This document shows, piece after piece, positions 48,401 through 56,158 of a stretch of DNA of 64,000 nucleotides (position 1 is the first letter of the stretch; each line of letters opens with the position of its first letter). The translations under genes and the position numbers were made by a program. The notes under the pieces were generated by a model. The model saw only the letters and a list, made by a program, of their open reading frames with translations, made no database searches and had not been told where the DNA came from. The stretch lies in the NCBI RefSeq assembly GCF_049319665.1, contig NZ_JBMOUD010000007.1, positions 124,001 to 188,000 on the forward strand. The letters run 5' to 3'. This stretch comes from JBMOUD01 sp049319665 (GTDB lineage Bacteria > Pseudomonadota > Gammaproteobacteria > Enterobacterales > Enterobacteriaceae).

Positions 48401-51400
48401 TACCGGAACTTCCAGCACCTTGCCCGATGCAGTAAGACCACCGATACCTAATGCGGTACGGAATGCGCCATCTAATAATGAAGGCGGCAGCACAAACGGA
48501 TGTACCGCCTGTGTAGCCAACAACTCATTAGGGAACTTCAGCTCAGCCAAGGCTTCGTCGCTACTAGCATAGAGACGTTCGAGCACCTGGAACGCCGGGC
48601 CGAAGGTAAAGCCGCGTTGCGTAAATGCTGCGTCGATTTCGTGACGTTGATGCACCAGGCCGCTGCTGAGCAGAGGTTGCAGATTCACCGCCTCTGGCTC
48701 ACTCGCCGTACCTTCACTTAAACGACCGCTGCCATAGATGTGACGTTTATCACCGTCGATACGATAGATATCGAAATCCAAACCGCCGTGAGAAGGAGCC
48801 AACGCGATTTCAACGGTTAATGGCGCGGTGGTCACCATAATCGGCTGACGCCATTTGATGTCTTGTACCAGAGAAAGTACTGGCTTATCACCGGCTAATG
48901 GCAGTGCATGACCTTGCAACGCCAACTCGCTGGCGCTCAACGCCATCTCGATATAAGCGGCACCCGGCAGAATGCGGTTATCACCCAGGCGATGGTCGCT
49001 CAGTAAAAATTCTTCTGGGCGCAGGTTTTTACGGAACGCCTGCGAAGCCAGGGTAGAAATATTGGCATCGATTAGCGGATGCAGTGAAGCATTACCGCCC
49101 AGCGTGGCAGAACCGGCCAGTGCAGCTGGTGCCGTCGGTGCCCAGCAATCTTGACGTTGGAACGCATAGCCCGGCAGCGACACGCGACGACGAGAGTACG
49201 CGCTGTGCAGCTGTTCCCACTCAACAACGTGACCATTAGCCCAAGCTTCACCCAGTGCGCCAAGACGACCTTGTTTGATCCACTCCGCCAACGGTGGCGT
49301 GCTGGTCGCCTGACGTGCATTGTCACGATGACCGGTGACCAGCCCAGAGAGCTGCTGTTGTGCGTAAGCACGCAGTGCGTTAACCGCATCGGCAGCTTTT
49401 TCTGCCACTACCGCCAGTCGGTATTCGTGAGCAACACGTCCGACTTGCAGCGTATAGGCCGCATCCTGCAAGGAGAGATCGGGATGTTGTTCAATAAAGG
49501 TCGCCAGTTGGTCGGCCATGGTACGCAGCGCCGCTTCACGACGAGCAGACAGCACCATTAACACCGGCTTGCCTTTATCCGCCGCCGGAGCTGACGGTGC
49601 AATGTATTCTTCGACGATCATATGGGCGTTGCTGCCGCCCGCACCGAACGAGCTAATACCGGCCATACGCGGGATTTCACGCGTCACGACCGCGCCATTC
49701 GCTTCGGTCACTTCCAGTACCGGACGTTGCCACTGCTCCAGCGATTGCTGAACGCGGAACGGCCCGCTTTGGAAGTCGATGAACGGGTTAATAACTTTAG
49801 ACTGGATAGACGGCACCAGCGTTTGGTGTTTCATCTGCAACAGGACTTTAGTCAGTGCAGACATCCCTGCCGCCGCTTCCAGATGGCCGATGTTGGCCTT
49901 CACTGAGCCGATGGCGCAGTATTTGGAATCATCGCCTGCGATAGAGAACGCTTTATTCAGACCGCTAATTTCAATCGGGTCACCGAGCTTAGTGCCGGTA
50001 CCGTGCGCTTCAACATAGCTGATGTGGCGCGGATTGACGTTGGCAGCCACCAGCGCATCGGCAACCAGCTCCGCCTGACGTTTCGCGTTAGGCACGGTAA
50101 AGCCAGAAGTTTTGCCTCCGTGGTTGACCGAGGTGCCACGGATGATGCCGTAGATATGGTCGCCATCAGCACGAGCTTGTGACAACGGCTTAAGGACGAC
50201 CGCGCCAACACCTTCGCCTGGCACATAGCCGGTACCACCTTCGCCAAAGCTGCGGCAGCGACCGTCGGATGACAGGAAGTGCATGTTAGACAGCAGGTGA
50301 TATTTGTACGGGTGCAGGGATAAGTTAACGCCACCCGCGACTGCTACCGGGACATCGCCACTGCGAATCGCATTACAGGCAACATGAATCGCCGTCAGTG
50401 AAGATGAACAGGCGGTATCCAGCGCCATACTTGGGCCAGAGAAGTTAAAGAAGTGCGACACACGGTTAGCGACCGACCAGTAAGAAGAGTGCGACGTCGT
50501 CCACTCATCTTCCGGGCTAGTTACCGCATGCATCTGATAGTCGCCCCACATCATGCCGACATAGACACCCACGCGGTTTTCACGACCGGCCTTCATCGGC
50601 GCGAGCTTATCAGCGGTATAGCCAGCATCTTCAATAGCGTGCGTCACGCTTTCCAGGAACAGCCACTCGTTCGGGTCCATGATTTCAGTCTCTTTAGGAG
50701 AGATATTGAAATAACGTGGATCAAAGAGTTCTACGCCAGAGAGGAATCCACCCCAACGGCTGTAGCTTTTTCCTGGGATCGCCGCGCCTTCTTTAAACCA
50801 ACGCTCGTCCCAACGATCGGACGGCACGTCGATAACACAATCGCGCCCTTGGGCCAGATTGCTCCAGAATTGCTCGAGGTTATCGGCCTCTGGATAGCGC
50901 CCGGCGATACCGATAATCGCGATATCATCATCGTTGCTCAGGCTTTGTGTCCCAGCTTTACGTGATTCTGGTGCGACAGCACGTACCGTATCAGCAGCAG
51001 ACGATGCATGACTGGCCACTGGCTTAGCAACGGGTGCAGAGCCCTGCAAGCTATTGCAGGCTTCATCATAGTTTTCAAGCAGGTAACTGCTCAAATCTTC
51101 CATGGTCTGGTATTCAAAGAACAACGTCATTGGCAGCGTCGCACCAAAGGTTTTTCTCAGTTCATTAACCAGCTCAATGACCACCACGGAATCGAAACCG
51201 TAATCACGGAAGAAGCCGTGACGTTCGAAATGTGGTGGGATTTGTAGTTGTTTAGCAAACAGCTCGGACAGATAGCGGATCACCACATCTTGCAGCGGTT
51301 GGCCGTCTGTTGCGCTTTGCTCAACCTGAATCTCTTGCGCAGGGGCAATATCGACCACGCCTAATACTTCTGCGATACGCACGGCATTGCCTGGCATTAC

Positions 51401-54400
51401 CGCTACTTGCGAAGCCTGGCTTTGCAAGGCGTAGTCAAAGATAGCGATACCTTCTTCAGTCAGCAGCGGCACAATACCGAAGCTGCTGTTCAGAATCGCT
51501 TCTTCTTTGTCGGTCAGGCGCATACCGCCATCTTTCCAGTACGGCCAGTTAATCGAGACCGCTTTACCGCTGCGCTCACCCTGCTGTTGCAGTGCGTTGC
51601 GCTGGAAGGCGAAATAGTCTTCGAAGGCATTACCAAAGGCGTAATCACATTGGCCGATGTTGCCCAGCGCACCCGTTACAGAAGAGAACAGCGCGAAGAA
51701 GTCGAGCGGCTGGTCACGGGTTTCTTCATCTAGCAACCAGGTACCCAGCATTTTTGGCGTGACAACGCGATCAAAGGCTTCGCTGGTTTTACGCAGAATG
51801 AAGTTATCTTCGATAACGCCCGCCGAGTGGATAATCCCGTTGAGTGCACGACCCGAGGCGCGGATAGTTTCAATCAACTGATGAACACCATCGCGATCGC
51901 TGGTATCAGACGCCAGATAAATCGCGTTACCGCCCAGCTCGTTCAGGGCATCTATCTGCTGCTGACGTTTTTCATCCAGCGCAGAACGACCACTCAGGTA
52001 TACCGTTGCATCGTAGTTGGCACACAGGAAACGGGCAAAGATCAGGCCCAACGCCCCTAAACCACCGGTGATCAGGTAAGTTCCCTGCTGGCGCAGTGGT
52101 GCAGCAGCGGCAGTAGGCTGGTTAACGGCGTCAAGCTGAGCAAGGCTCTTAGTGACCAACTGAGCATCGGCGGCAAAACGGCGTACCAGGCGTTTCCCCT
52201 GCACGTAACGCACATCGGCATCTTTCGAGGTGTCGCTAAATTCGGTTTTAATCAGCGCGGCGATATTGCTCAGGTCAGATTCGTTATCCCAATGGACGAC
52301 ATGGCCGATATAAGCAGGTTTTTCAACACGTAAGGTACGGTAGAAACCGCTGGCACCGGAGACATCAGGCAAGCTGCTGTTGGCGATATGGAAATGAACA
52401 AAGCGCGCGTTCTTCACCTTACGCATCAGCGCTTTGGTCAAGGCAAACAGGCTATTCGGCCCACGATTCATACGCGCCACTAACGCGTCATTGTCTTGCG
52501 TTGGTGCTGCCCACAGTACGCGATCGAGCTTAGCGCCCTGTGCCAACAACGCATCGACGGCGGCAATGAAATCGTCGCTATTACCTGCACGTACTGACGC
52601 ACGACCCGGCTGGCTGTTGATATCCAGCTCGGCGGCAAGTTCGATACGCTGAATTTGTGGCGCATTAGCAGACTGGGTAAGCAGGTTGGCAAAGCGCTCA
52701 ACGTCTTGCGTATTACCGATCAGTAACACTTGCTCTAACGGAGCATCCGCTTCTAAGACCGCTTTCTCAATCCAGTAAGGCTGATACAGGCTGGCTGCTT
52801 CATGTGCGTTCAGTGCTGGCAGTTCGGCTTTCACCGGCTCTTGCACAGGTAAATTCTCACTAAGAACACGCAGGCTCAAACCACGGAAGGTCAGCGCAAC
52901 CTGCTCAGGATTCGCCGCGTCGCAGAGCGAAATATCAACTTTAACGATGCCATCGCGCAGGCTATTTTCGCCAACTGAGATAACCGTTGCTGTCATGGCC
53001 GCGCTGCACGGATGCAGCAATTCGAAGCCTTCCAACGCAAATGGAAGAACCAGCGCACCCGGCGCATCGCTATCAGTGGCTTGTAATGCGCGCATCTTCT
53101 CAGTAGCCCATACCACGGCGGCCTGTAAAGCACCGTCGGCCAGAGAAGGATGAATAATAAAATCGTGACTTGTTCCGGCTGGCAGCGAGAGATTCGCTAC
53201 ACCGGCTTCTTCGCTGATGGTCAGTTGGCTGATAGCACGCAGACCTGCACCGTAGCACATTTGCAAGCCATCAAGAGTTTGGTAGCACGCCTGCGCATCG
53301 AAGGTACGCGCATCAGCGGTGAGCGCCGCAGCCGGTATAACAGGCAGAGCAGTATCGGCAAAACCCACCAGTCCGCGGCAATGCAGGGTGTTATCCGCAC
53401 CAAGCACCTGGAATGCCCACTGGTCGCCAGCAGCCTGCGGGTCGAGTTGAACGTAAATATCGCACGCCGCATCTTGAGAGGCCAACGGACGTAACCAAGC
53501 AACCTGAGAGAAGCGCAGCGCACTGGCGTCTTTCGCCTCAATCGCATCGCTGAAGACCGCACGCACCAGCTCCAAATACATCACGCCCGGCAGGATCGCC
53601 TGGCCGCCAATATTATGGTCAGCAATAAAGAATTCGTTGCCTTGCAACACGGCTTGATAGCGAGAACTGCCGACATTGGTGACACGGTGCAGTTGAGCGG
53701 GCAAGGTGGCACGCGGCAAGACCGTGTTATTACCTGGCGCAATCCAGAAATGATTATGGATAAACGGATAGGTCGGCAGCGTCACCAGGCGAGTATCCAC
53801 CTTGGCAAATAACGGTGCCCATTCGAGCTGAGCACCGCGCATGTAGACGCCACTCAGCTGTTGCAGCAGCGCTTTACGCTTGGCCGCATCGACTTTGTCG
53901 GTAGCATTAAGCAGCGTGATACCTTCAGCGCTGGCTTTTTCCGCCTCGTCTGCAGCATGTTCTTGCAGGCTCAATTCACCTTGCGCTGCGGCGTCTTCTA
54001 ATGCCGTGATGATGGTCTTAACATCGCTGCCTACAAAGCTATAACGATAGGCAAAATGTTCACGACAGGTCAGTAATGTGGCGCTCACATCGCTTAGCGA
54101 TGCCTCTGTATTTTCACTTAACCACTGGGCTAAATCTTTTTGACGTTGCAGCAGCGCTGCCGGGCTTTTGGCCGAAAGCGCAATCAGATAATCGTGATGC
54201 GCGGCAGATTTGCCTTTGCTGCGTTTGCTGCTGACAACCTCTGGCGCTTCTTCTAAGACCACGTGCGCATTCGTGCCACCAAAACCAAATGAGCTAACGC
54301 CCGCACGTAGCGGGGTATTGGCATCAATTCGTTTCCACTCAGTGGCTTTATCCACGAAGAAGAACGGGGTGGAGGTTGCATCAATGCGCGGATTCAGCGC

Positions 54401-55543
54401 CGTAAAATTACGCAGCGGAGGCAGTTTACGATGCTTAAAGGCCTGCAAAACTTTGATAACACCGGCAACGCCAGCGGCTGCTTCGAGATGACCAATGTTA
54501 GTTTTAGCTGAGGTCAGTCCGCAGAAAGCCTCATCCAGCGAAATATTTTGTTGCTCGGCCAGCGTGGCGAATGCGCTGGTCAAGCCAGCAAATTCAATCG
54601 GATCACCCTTCGGTGTTCCGGTGCCATGTGCTTCAACCAAACCAATGGTGCTAACCGGCACACCTGCGCGGGTATTAGCGGCAACAATTACATCGGCCTG
54701 CGCTTCAGAACTTGGATAAGTCAGCGTGTAAGTTGCGCCGCAGTGATTAATCGCGCTGCCTTTGATCACACCGTGAATGGTGTCACCGTCAGCCAAGGCT
54801 TTATCGAGCGGTTTAAGCAGTAAAACACCCGCGCCTTCCCCACGTACGTAACCATCAGCGGTGGCATCAAAAGAGTGACAGGCGGCGGTTGGAGAGAGCA
54901 TCCCCATCTTGGCAAAAGATTGATGGCGGGTAGCGGTTAAAATAAGATTCACACCGCCACTGATCGCTATTTCACAGTCGCCATTAGTAATGGCCTGAAT
55001 AGCGCTATGGATAGCGTTTAATGAACTGGAGCAGGCCGCATCAATTGGAATACTCGGGCCATGAAAATCAAAAAAATGAGAAATACGGTTAGCAATAATC
55101 GAGGTTGCCGTGCCTGTTGCATGGTGGGCTTCTATAGTATTACCGGCGTTTTCCTGTAATTCTTTATAATCGTTATTAAACACACCAATAACAACGCCGA
55201 CTTTACTCCCACGTAGTGTAGAAGGAGGAATACCGGCATCTTCCAAGCACGACCATGTCAATTCCAGCATTAATCTCTGCTGCGGATCCATTGTTTCAGC
55301 AACCTTTGGCAAAATGCCAAAAAATTGGTTATCAAAACCATCCACTACATCAAGAAATGCCCCTGATAAAAGCTCATTAGGATCTGGCTGTAGGCCTGAT
55401 TTATATTGGCTTGCAGAAACATTCCGACGAGAAAGAGAAGTCGCAGCGACAGAGTTGTGACAATTAACAATATTGTTCCAAAATTCACTGTAGCTGTGAG
55501 CATCAGGAAATCGACAAGATACACCTATAATTGCTATATCCAT
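39458..55543 (-). CDS. Giant trans-AT polyketide synthase ending in a half condensation domain
   Basis: The 5361 residues read as: KS1 (1-431, Cys near 171), DH1 (about 605-895, DHNIGGQAILPG), KR1 (about 910-1375), ACP1 (Ser near 1452); KS2 (about 1537-1980), DH2 (about 2155-2440, DHRLGDNRILPG), ACP2a and ACP2b (both YGLDSMMILALNEKL, Ser near 2523 and 2650), an ACP-like stretch with Thr at the serine site (PLDTI, near 2763); KS3 (about 2850-3290), DH3 (about 3475-3770, unusual DHVIDSGEARVILPG), KR2 (about 3785-4240), ACP3 (LGMDS, near 4348); KS4 (about 4453-4885, Cys, both His intact); a C-lobe of a condensation domain (about 5075-5361). There is no AT domain, no loading module and no ACP after KS4. 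Module 2 has a DH but no KR. It is the first gene of the minus-strand operon. Confidence 0.97.
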   Translation of the reverse strand: MDIAIIGVSCRFPDAHSYSEFWNNIVNCHNSVAATSLSRRNVSASQYKSGLQPDPNELLSGAFLDVVDGFDNQFFGILPKVAETMDPQQRLMLELTWSCLEDAGIPPSTLRGSKVGVVIGVFNNDYKELQENAGNTIEAHHATGTATSIIANRISHFFDFHGPSIPIDAACSSSLNAIHSAIQAITNGDCEIAISGGVNLILTATRHQSFAKMGMLSPTAACHSFDATADGYVRGEGAGVLLLKPLDKALADGDTIHGVIKGSAINHCGATYTLTYPSSEAQADVIVAANTRAGVPVSTIGLVEAHGTGTPKGDPIEFAGLTSAFATLAEQQNISLDEAFCGLTSAKTNIGHLEAAAGVAGVIKVLQAFKHRKLPPLRNFTALNPRIDATSTPFFFVDKATEWKRIDANTPLRAGVSSFGFGGTNAHVVLEEAPEVVSSKRSKGKSAAHHDYLIALSAKSPAALLQRQKDLAQWLSENTEASLSDVSATLLTCREHFAYRYSFVGSDVKTIITALEDAAAQGELSLQEHAADEAEKASAEGITLLNATDKVDAAKRKALLQQLSGVYMRGAQLEWAPLFAKVDTRLVTLPTYPFIHNHFWIAPGNNTVLPRATLPAQLHRVTNVGSSRYQAVLQGNEFFIADHNIGGQAILPGVMYLELVRAVFSDAIEAKDASALRFSQVAWLRPLASQDAACDIYVQLDPQAAGDQWAFQVLGADNTLHCRGLVGFADTALPVIPAAALTADARTFDAQACYQTLDGLQMCYGAGLRAISQLTISEEAGVANLSLPAGTSHDFIIHPSLADGALQAAVVWATEKMRALQATDSDAPGALVLPFALEGFELLHPCSAAMTATVISVGENSLRDGIVKVDISLCDAANPEQVALTFRGLSLRVLSENLPVQEPVKAELPALNAHEAASLYQPYWIEKAVLEADAPLEQVLLIGNTQDVERFANLLTQSANAPQIQRIELAAELDINSQPGRASVRAGNSDDFIAAVDALLAQGAKLDRVLWAAPTQDNDALVARMNRGPNSLFALTKALMRKVKNARFVHFHIANSSLPDVSGASGFYRTLRVEKPAYIGHVVHWDNESDLSNIAALIKTEFSDTSKDADVRYVQGKRLVRRFAADAQLVTKSLAQLDAVNQPTAAAAPLRQQGTYLITGGLGALGLIFARFLCANYDATVYLSGRSALDEKRQQQIDALNELGGNAIYLASDTSDRDGVHQLIETIRASGRALNGIIHSAGVIEDNFILRKTSEAFDRVVTPKMLGTWLLDEETRDQPLDFFALFSSVTGALGNIGQCDYAFGNAFEDYFAFQRNALQQQGERSGKAVSINWPYWKDGGMRLTDKEEAILNSSFGIVPLLTEEGIAIFDYALQSQASQVAVMPGNAVRIAEVLGVVDIAPAQEIQVEQSATDGQPLQDVVIRYLSELFAKQLQIPPHFERHGFFRDYGFDSVVVIELVNELRKTFGATLPMTLFFEYQTMEDLSSYLLENYDEACNSLQGSAPVAKPVASHASSAADTVRAVAPESRKAGTQSLSNDDDIAIIGIAGRYPEADNLEQFWSNLAQGRDCVIDVPSDRWDERWFKEGAAIPGKSYSRWGGFLSGVELFDPRYFNISPKETEIMDPNEWLFLESVTHAIEDAGYTADKLAPMKAGRENRVGVYVGMMWGDYQMHAVTSPEDEWTTSHSSYWSVANRVSHFFNFSGPSMALDTACSSSLTAIHVACNAIRSGDVPVAVAGGVNLSLHPYKYHLLSNMHFLSSDGRCRSFGEGGTGYVPGEGVGAVVLKPLSQARADGDHIYGIIRGTSVNHGGKTSGFTVPNAKRQAELVADALVAANVNPRHISYVEAHGTGTKLGDPIEISGLNKAFSIAGDDSKYCAIGSVKANIGHLEAAAGMSALTKVLLQMKHQTLVPSIQSKVINPFIDFQSGPFRVQQSLEQWQRPVLEVTEANGAVVTREIPRMAGISSFGAGGSNAHMIVEEYIAPSAPAADKGKPVLMVLSARREAALRTMADQLATFIEQHPDLSLQDAAYTLQVGRVAHEYRLAVVAEKAADAVNALRAYAQQQLSGLVTGHRDNARQATSTPPLAEWIKQGRLGALGEAWANGHVVEWEQLHSAYSRRRVSLPGYAFQRQDCWAPTAPAALAGSATLGGNASLHPLIDANISTLASQAFRKNLRPEEFLLSDHRLGDNRILPGAAYIEMALSASELALQGHALPLAGDKPVLSLVQDIKWRQPIMVTTAPLTVEIALAPSHGGLDFDIYRIDGDKRHIYGSGRLSEGTASEPEAVNLQPLLSSGLVHQRHEIDAAFTQRGFTFGPAFQVLERLYASSDEALAELKFPNELLATQAVHPFVLPPSLLDGAFRTALGIGGLTASGKVLEVPVSLNSLQVFKPVSGICYAYARRNSSSGLAATAASYNIDLLDSAGNVVVRIDQLQTQAAPHLGIRSTAATTSSKPVALAAASKAATVQPVAAVATTSAPRTQPATASAREAIINTLIADVIEVTKLAAGDVSANGLLSEYGLDSMMILALNEKLSVAFDDVSKTLFYEYEDLASLADHLIESNPEQAAAFGGAVVPASIVPASIAPTAVEPAVQAAPIAAAVVNVTQAVNSGSVRDAVLAYLIARVIEVTKLDAGDVQPATLLSDYGLDSMMILALNEKLSATFGEVSQTLFYEYQDIDSLADFFCESYPEQVATLQPTAPVAAVTPVVAVPAPVAVPVAPVAAPPAPTAVSARDGLFASLTAALGAEAVNCSPLTPLYQWPLDTINHIRLQHELDARFTGVNAAAVYLHTSLDEWAAAIQGVQAAPVTAPKSDTNALVSALPARASLSELLNGSRADVLKRNAQGSSQAAESEDDIAVIGLSGRYPGAKNVDEFWANLSAGVDGVTEIPLSRWDYNEHYSPERGPKDKVYSKWGGFIDDIDKFDSQYFNISPREAELLDPQERLFLQTAWECLSDASYSRNALSKANVGVYVGVMWGQYQFIETTAKQHESGWPMALHSSVANRVSFYFNFNGPSVALDTMCSSSLTALHIACQAIRSGDCKMAIAGGVNLIVHPMKYYQLGQSQFLSSDGRCRAFGEGGDGYVPGEGMGAVLLKPLQQAIADGDQIYGVIKATAINHGGKTSGFTVPNQAAQSNVVSTAFQRAGWSPESLDYIEAHGTGTMLGDPIEISGLTKAFSRISAEMSQGAVSKPLAGSCRIGSVKSNIGHLESAAGIAGLTKVLLQMRHRKMVPSLHSATFNSKINFEASPFRVVRALEDWNTTPGNTRRAGLSAFGAGGSNAHVLIEEAPALAPIAAPSGEPRLFVLSADSEERLALYVERMITFLGKVTREPATAPRFDSLAFSSLIGRDAMTERLAIVANSLGDLLGQLEQYRHEGSANQLFRGRIVGSNDRLDTILDSKQLDELVTGLVQERQLSRLARLWTTTLDVNWELHAKALFASNTAAGAVRRVSFPPLPLIMRSHWLELPTEQNKQGRVKSLHPLLDENTSTLSQQRFAKKLTGRETYLRDHVIDSGEARVILPGSAYLEMVRAAGQLAIEDEWTVGAVRNLMWMTPVEVEGAPVDVEVNLVHQGGDHVNVVVRNLSTDAMSVEAELVYHSKEEEIADEWIDLEALRNSGKREDDHAAFYAEFADMGFAYGPSYQVTRERYRFADSALSYLCLPDSAAASADDFYLHPSLVDGALRTCLAVGLEPAEYSTPIVPFFLGELEFRHPLGKECYAYVTPAQSLTPGEDQNSNVQKHDITLLDINGRVLARLKDFAARTLTGESNAAAAQKQQDVQYYDYAWLESALPAAKAPVSASAPRVLVLSDDAALADSLRSLYGDAATVIGVTPGEEFAQHDSNRFSVDALSLSSLHALCEQLDAQQTWPSHIVHALGANTHFDDVMQAGTVAQLHARLQSLRYLFVALERVKPGQDLRCANIYTARADQVEPQHDAVSGYARSLLTINHRFELFTLRSDADNAVALAENVYAEFVQRPASIAGLELAYWGGKRYQRQLSEITPPKADGAGSDASLPLVHQGHYLITGGAGKLGLLMANYLASRYQARIVLSGRSAQPSDEVQQQLIAMREQGAEVRYVAADVAIDGHANALIAQAKAAFGPLDGVLHCAGVASATPMTELQDNEFTALIGPKVDGLVALDRATAQEPLSVFVNFSSVSAVLGDLGSGAYAAGNRFMDSHAVWRNQMVTKGLRSGQTLSVNWPLWASGQMDIGEDDATLFEFSGMAALRQDAGIIALERALLEQQSELLVVVGDRSKIARALRVQVADVVPVVKTVVQPTVNTVAANVTNVANVTKATNAVVASIEPAKQNNAAYMHSENALKGHISAITKIPVGDIAIDATFEQLGMDSVMLMELRAVLEKEYEGLSKTAPFEFDTTAKLAGHLCERYGSKASNQPVVADVQPRPAAAVNHQRAQASTVAVPVSKPAMNKAPATAFGARFAKSLPAAAAPAVAQVDSDAVAIVGLAGEFPGADKLSDFWTHLQAGTENLTAIPDERWAITGDNKDNPRYVNRGGFLNNVNVFDPEMFRMSSDEASRLDPQVRVLLRSAWHALEDAGYTPSALKSQQVGVYVGAMNEDFTWVMSELYARTGKYPGAGSVVSELANRISFLMNLRGPSFSVATTCASSLTSVHIARKAILGGECDMALAGGINLSLHPSKYMLLQDMKVLSSDGKEHTFDEKANGLIPSEGSGMVVLKRLSSALADGDHIYGVLRGSSIGHAGTGAGQYMPNLSVMEDTAVRALSEARIDVNELSYIESHGAATELGDPIELKALSNALRRQTDAQLFCSLGTKANLGHMEAASGICSLIKVLLSMQHGRLSPCVNLKNVNSSFEHENSPFLFPNEAQAWETNSRGTRLAGINSYGMGGSTAFVVVESAEAELAQHHAQTPAVADNSAQIVVLSARRADRLAAYAADMRDFIKQQGSNVNLADLAYTSQIGRVTLDHRLAIVASSADELLTKLESFIANPTAERSNLDIYSGNVRETNEVSQLIAGEAGKSFISALVQTQQLARVAALWCRGCDIDWALLQHRESLRRRVAFPGYPFASEPCDLYAALRLDAPRRDAQNSDLAVLHSEEHSLPSVPQAWFARTLGDREKAGLSAEQLQEFWVEQVHAKGEEGSLLAAVLLGNEEAEAVDASELQILCVERLIGEDTVAALQFCTQRLGIALETLVVAGWALLTNRHVRASHPQFGLIRSFKDQDLQMVPARIQAVGRQKVAPWLSGVEEQLEERLDHAGASLKQIEHWVDDEPLFDSAVAILTDCSNVGLNENIVDLFALQPALHLALLVSVEENAVHLRLDGRANEAHVAQLNVLLEQLEVLLEGLANNPDKNPAALSMRSKGEGRKAFWKTLEQLNQQDQTP

Positions 55544-55790
55544 GTATTTCTCATTAATTAATGTAATTGGAAACTTCAGATTGCCAAATCAATTATTAAC
55601 AGCAGAGGCTTGGATTTTTCTTAGACGCTATTTCGCCAGAGAGTAAATCAATTCCTGAATTTTGTTAATTTTTTTTACTAACAAAATCTTCCTTTTCCCG
55701 TGTATTTGGTTTCAAAATGTAAATAAAGTGTGTCAATTTAATGACGGACGCGTCGAATTACTTAATAAGTAATATCTTAATAATATTTTG
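55541..55790 (-). repeat. PKS leader region, copy 1 of an imperfect direct repeat
   Basis: The DNA immediately upstream of the PKS start recurs, with many substitutions, at about 56156-56405, offset by 612-615 bases. The block TTTGGTTTCAAAATGTAAAT is identical at 55705-55724 and 56317-56336; by eye the rest is clearly related. This copy holds the native PKS 5' leader and probably its promoter (a TTGACA lies at about 55731-55736 on the minus strand). No clear strong ribosome-binding site is seen, only GAGAA. Confidence 0.8.
55661..55685. promoter_or_regulatory. Inverted repeat in PKS leader copy 1, candidate operator
   Basis: TTTGTTA and TAACAAA are separated by 11 bases, a perfect dyad 118 bases upstream of the PKS ATG. 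The same dyad, with one change, is kept in leader copy 2, so it is a good candidate for a regulator-binding site. Confidence 0.5.
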
Positions 55791-55938
55791 CGCCCATTCT
55801 CCCCACTAAAACTGAGGACTCGAGGAACTGGCATCTTCCAGACATAGACACGTCAGTCTCCTGACACGCCTGTGGCACCTTTAGCATAAACCACTGTGTA
55901 TACACATTTTTTTAGCGAACCAGGGAGTCAGGTGAAAA

Positions 55939-56058
55939 ATGTTCTGTCAAAATCATCAACGACAACAAGCCCCTAACCCCCGAAACTTACCAGTATCAGC
56001 GAGTCGTTCTGACTTATATCGGCGTACCGAAATATTCCACCAGAAATGGAATTTTTGA
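55939..56058 (+). CDS. Hypothetical 39-residue ORF, divergent from the PKS
   Basis: An ATG preceded by AGGTG four bases upstream opens a frame starting MFCQNHQRQQAPNPRN and ending HQKWNF. It is polar and basic, and I recognise no family. It lies between the two leader copies. The good ribosome-binding site is the only support; it may be chance. Confidence 0.2.
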   Translation: MFCQNHQRQQAPNPRNLPVSASRSDLYRRTEIFHQKWNF

Positions 56059-56113
56059 AGATAGATTTATGACAATTTAAAATATTTTTCATTCTTCACT
56101 GCAGCGACTAGCC

Positions 56114-56158
56114 TTAACTAATAGGTACAGGGCAGCCGCCATGACCGTGGCTATGCAT
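56114..56158 (-). pseudogene. 14-codon ORF behind leader copy 2 (MHSHGHGGCPVPIS), possible gene stump
   Basis: The second copy of the PKS leader ends, like the first, at an ATG. Here it is followed by only 14 codons, rich in His and Gly, before TAA. It may be the stump of a gene lost after duplication of the leader, or a tiny leader peptide. The start position relative to the repeat is the same as for the PKS. Confidence 0.35.

Noticed and set aside
39458..55543. HMG-synthase beta-branching because of tandem ACPs
   Set aside because: No HMG-CoA synthase, donor ACP or enoyl-CoA hydratase-type genes of that cassette are in the window.
11749..55543. Assignment to a named pathway such as zeamine, oocydin, althiomycin or herbicolin
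   Set aside because: The combination of AOS, SDR, Gly-monooxygenase module, Ser and Val-like modules, C-TE end and glycosyltransferase does not match what I know of these clusters. A database comparison would decide.
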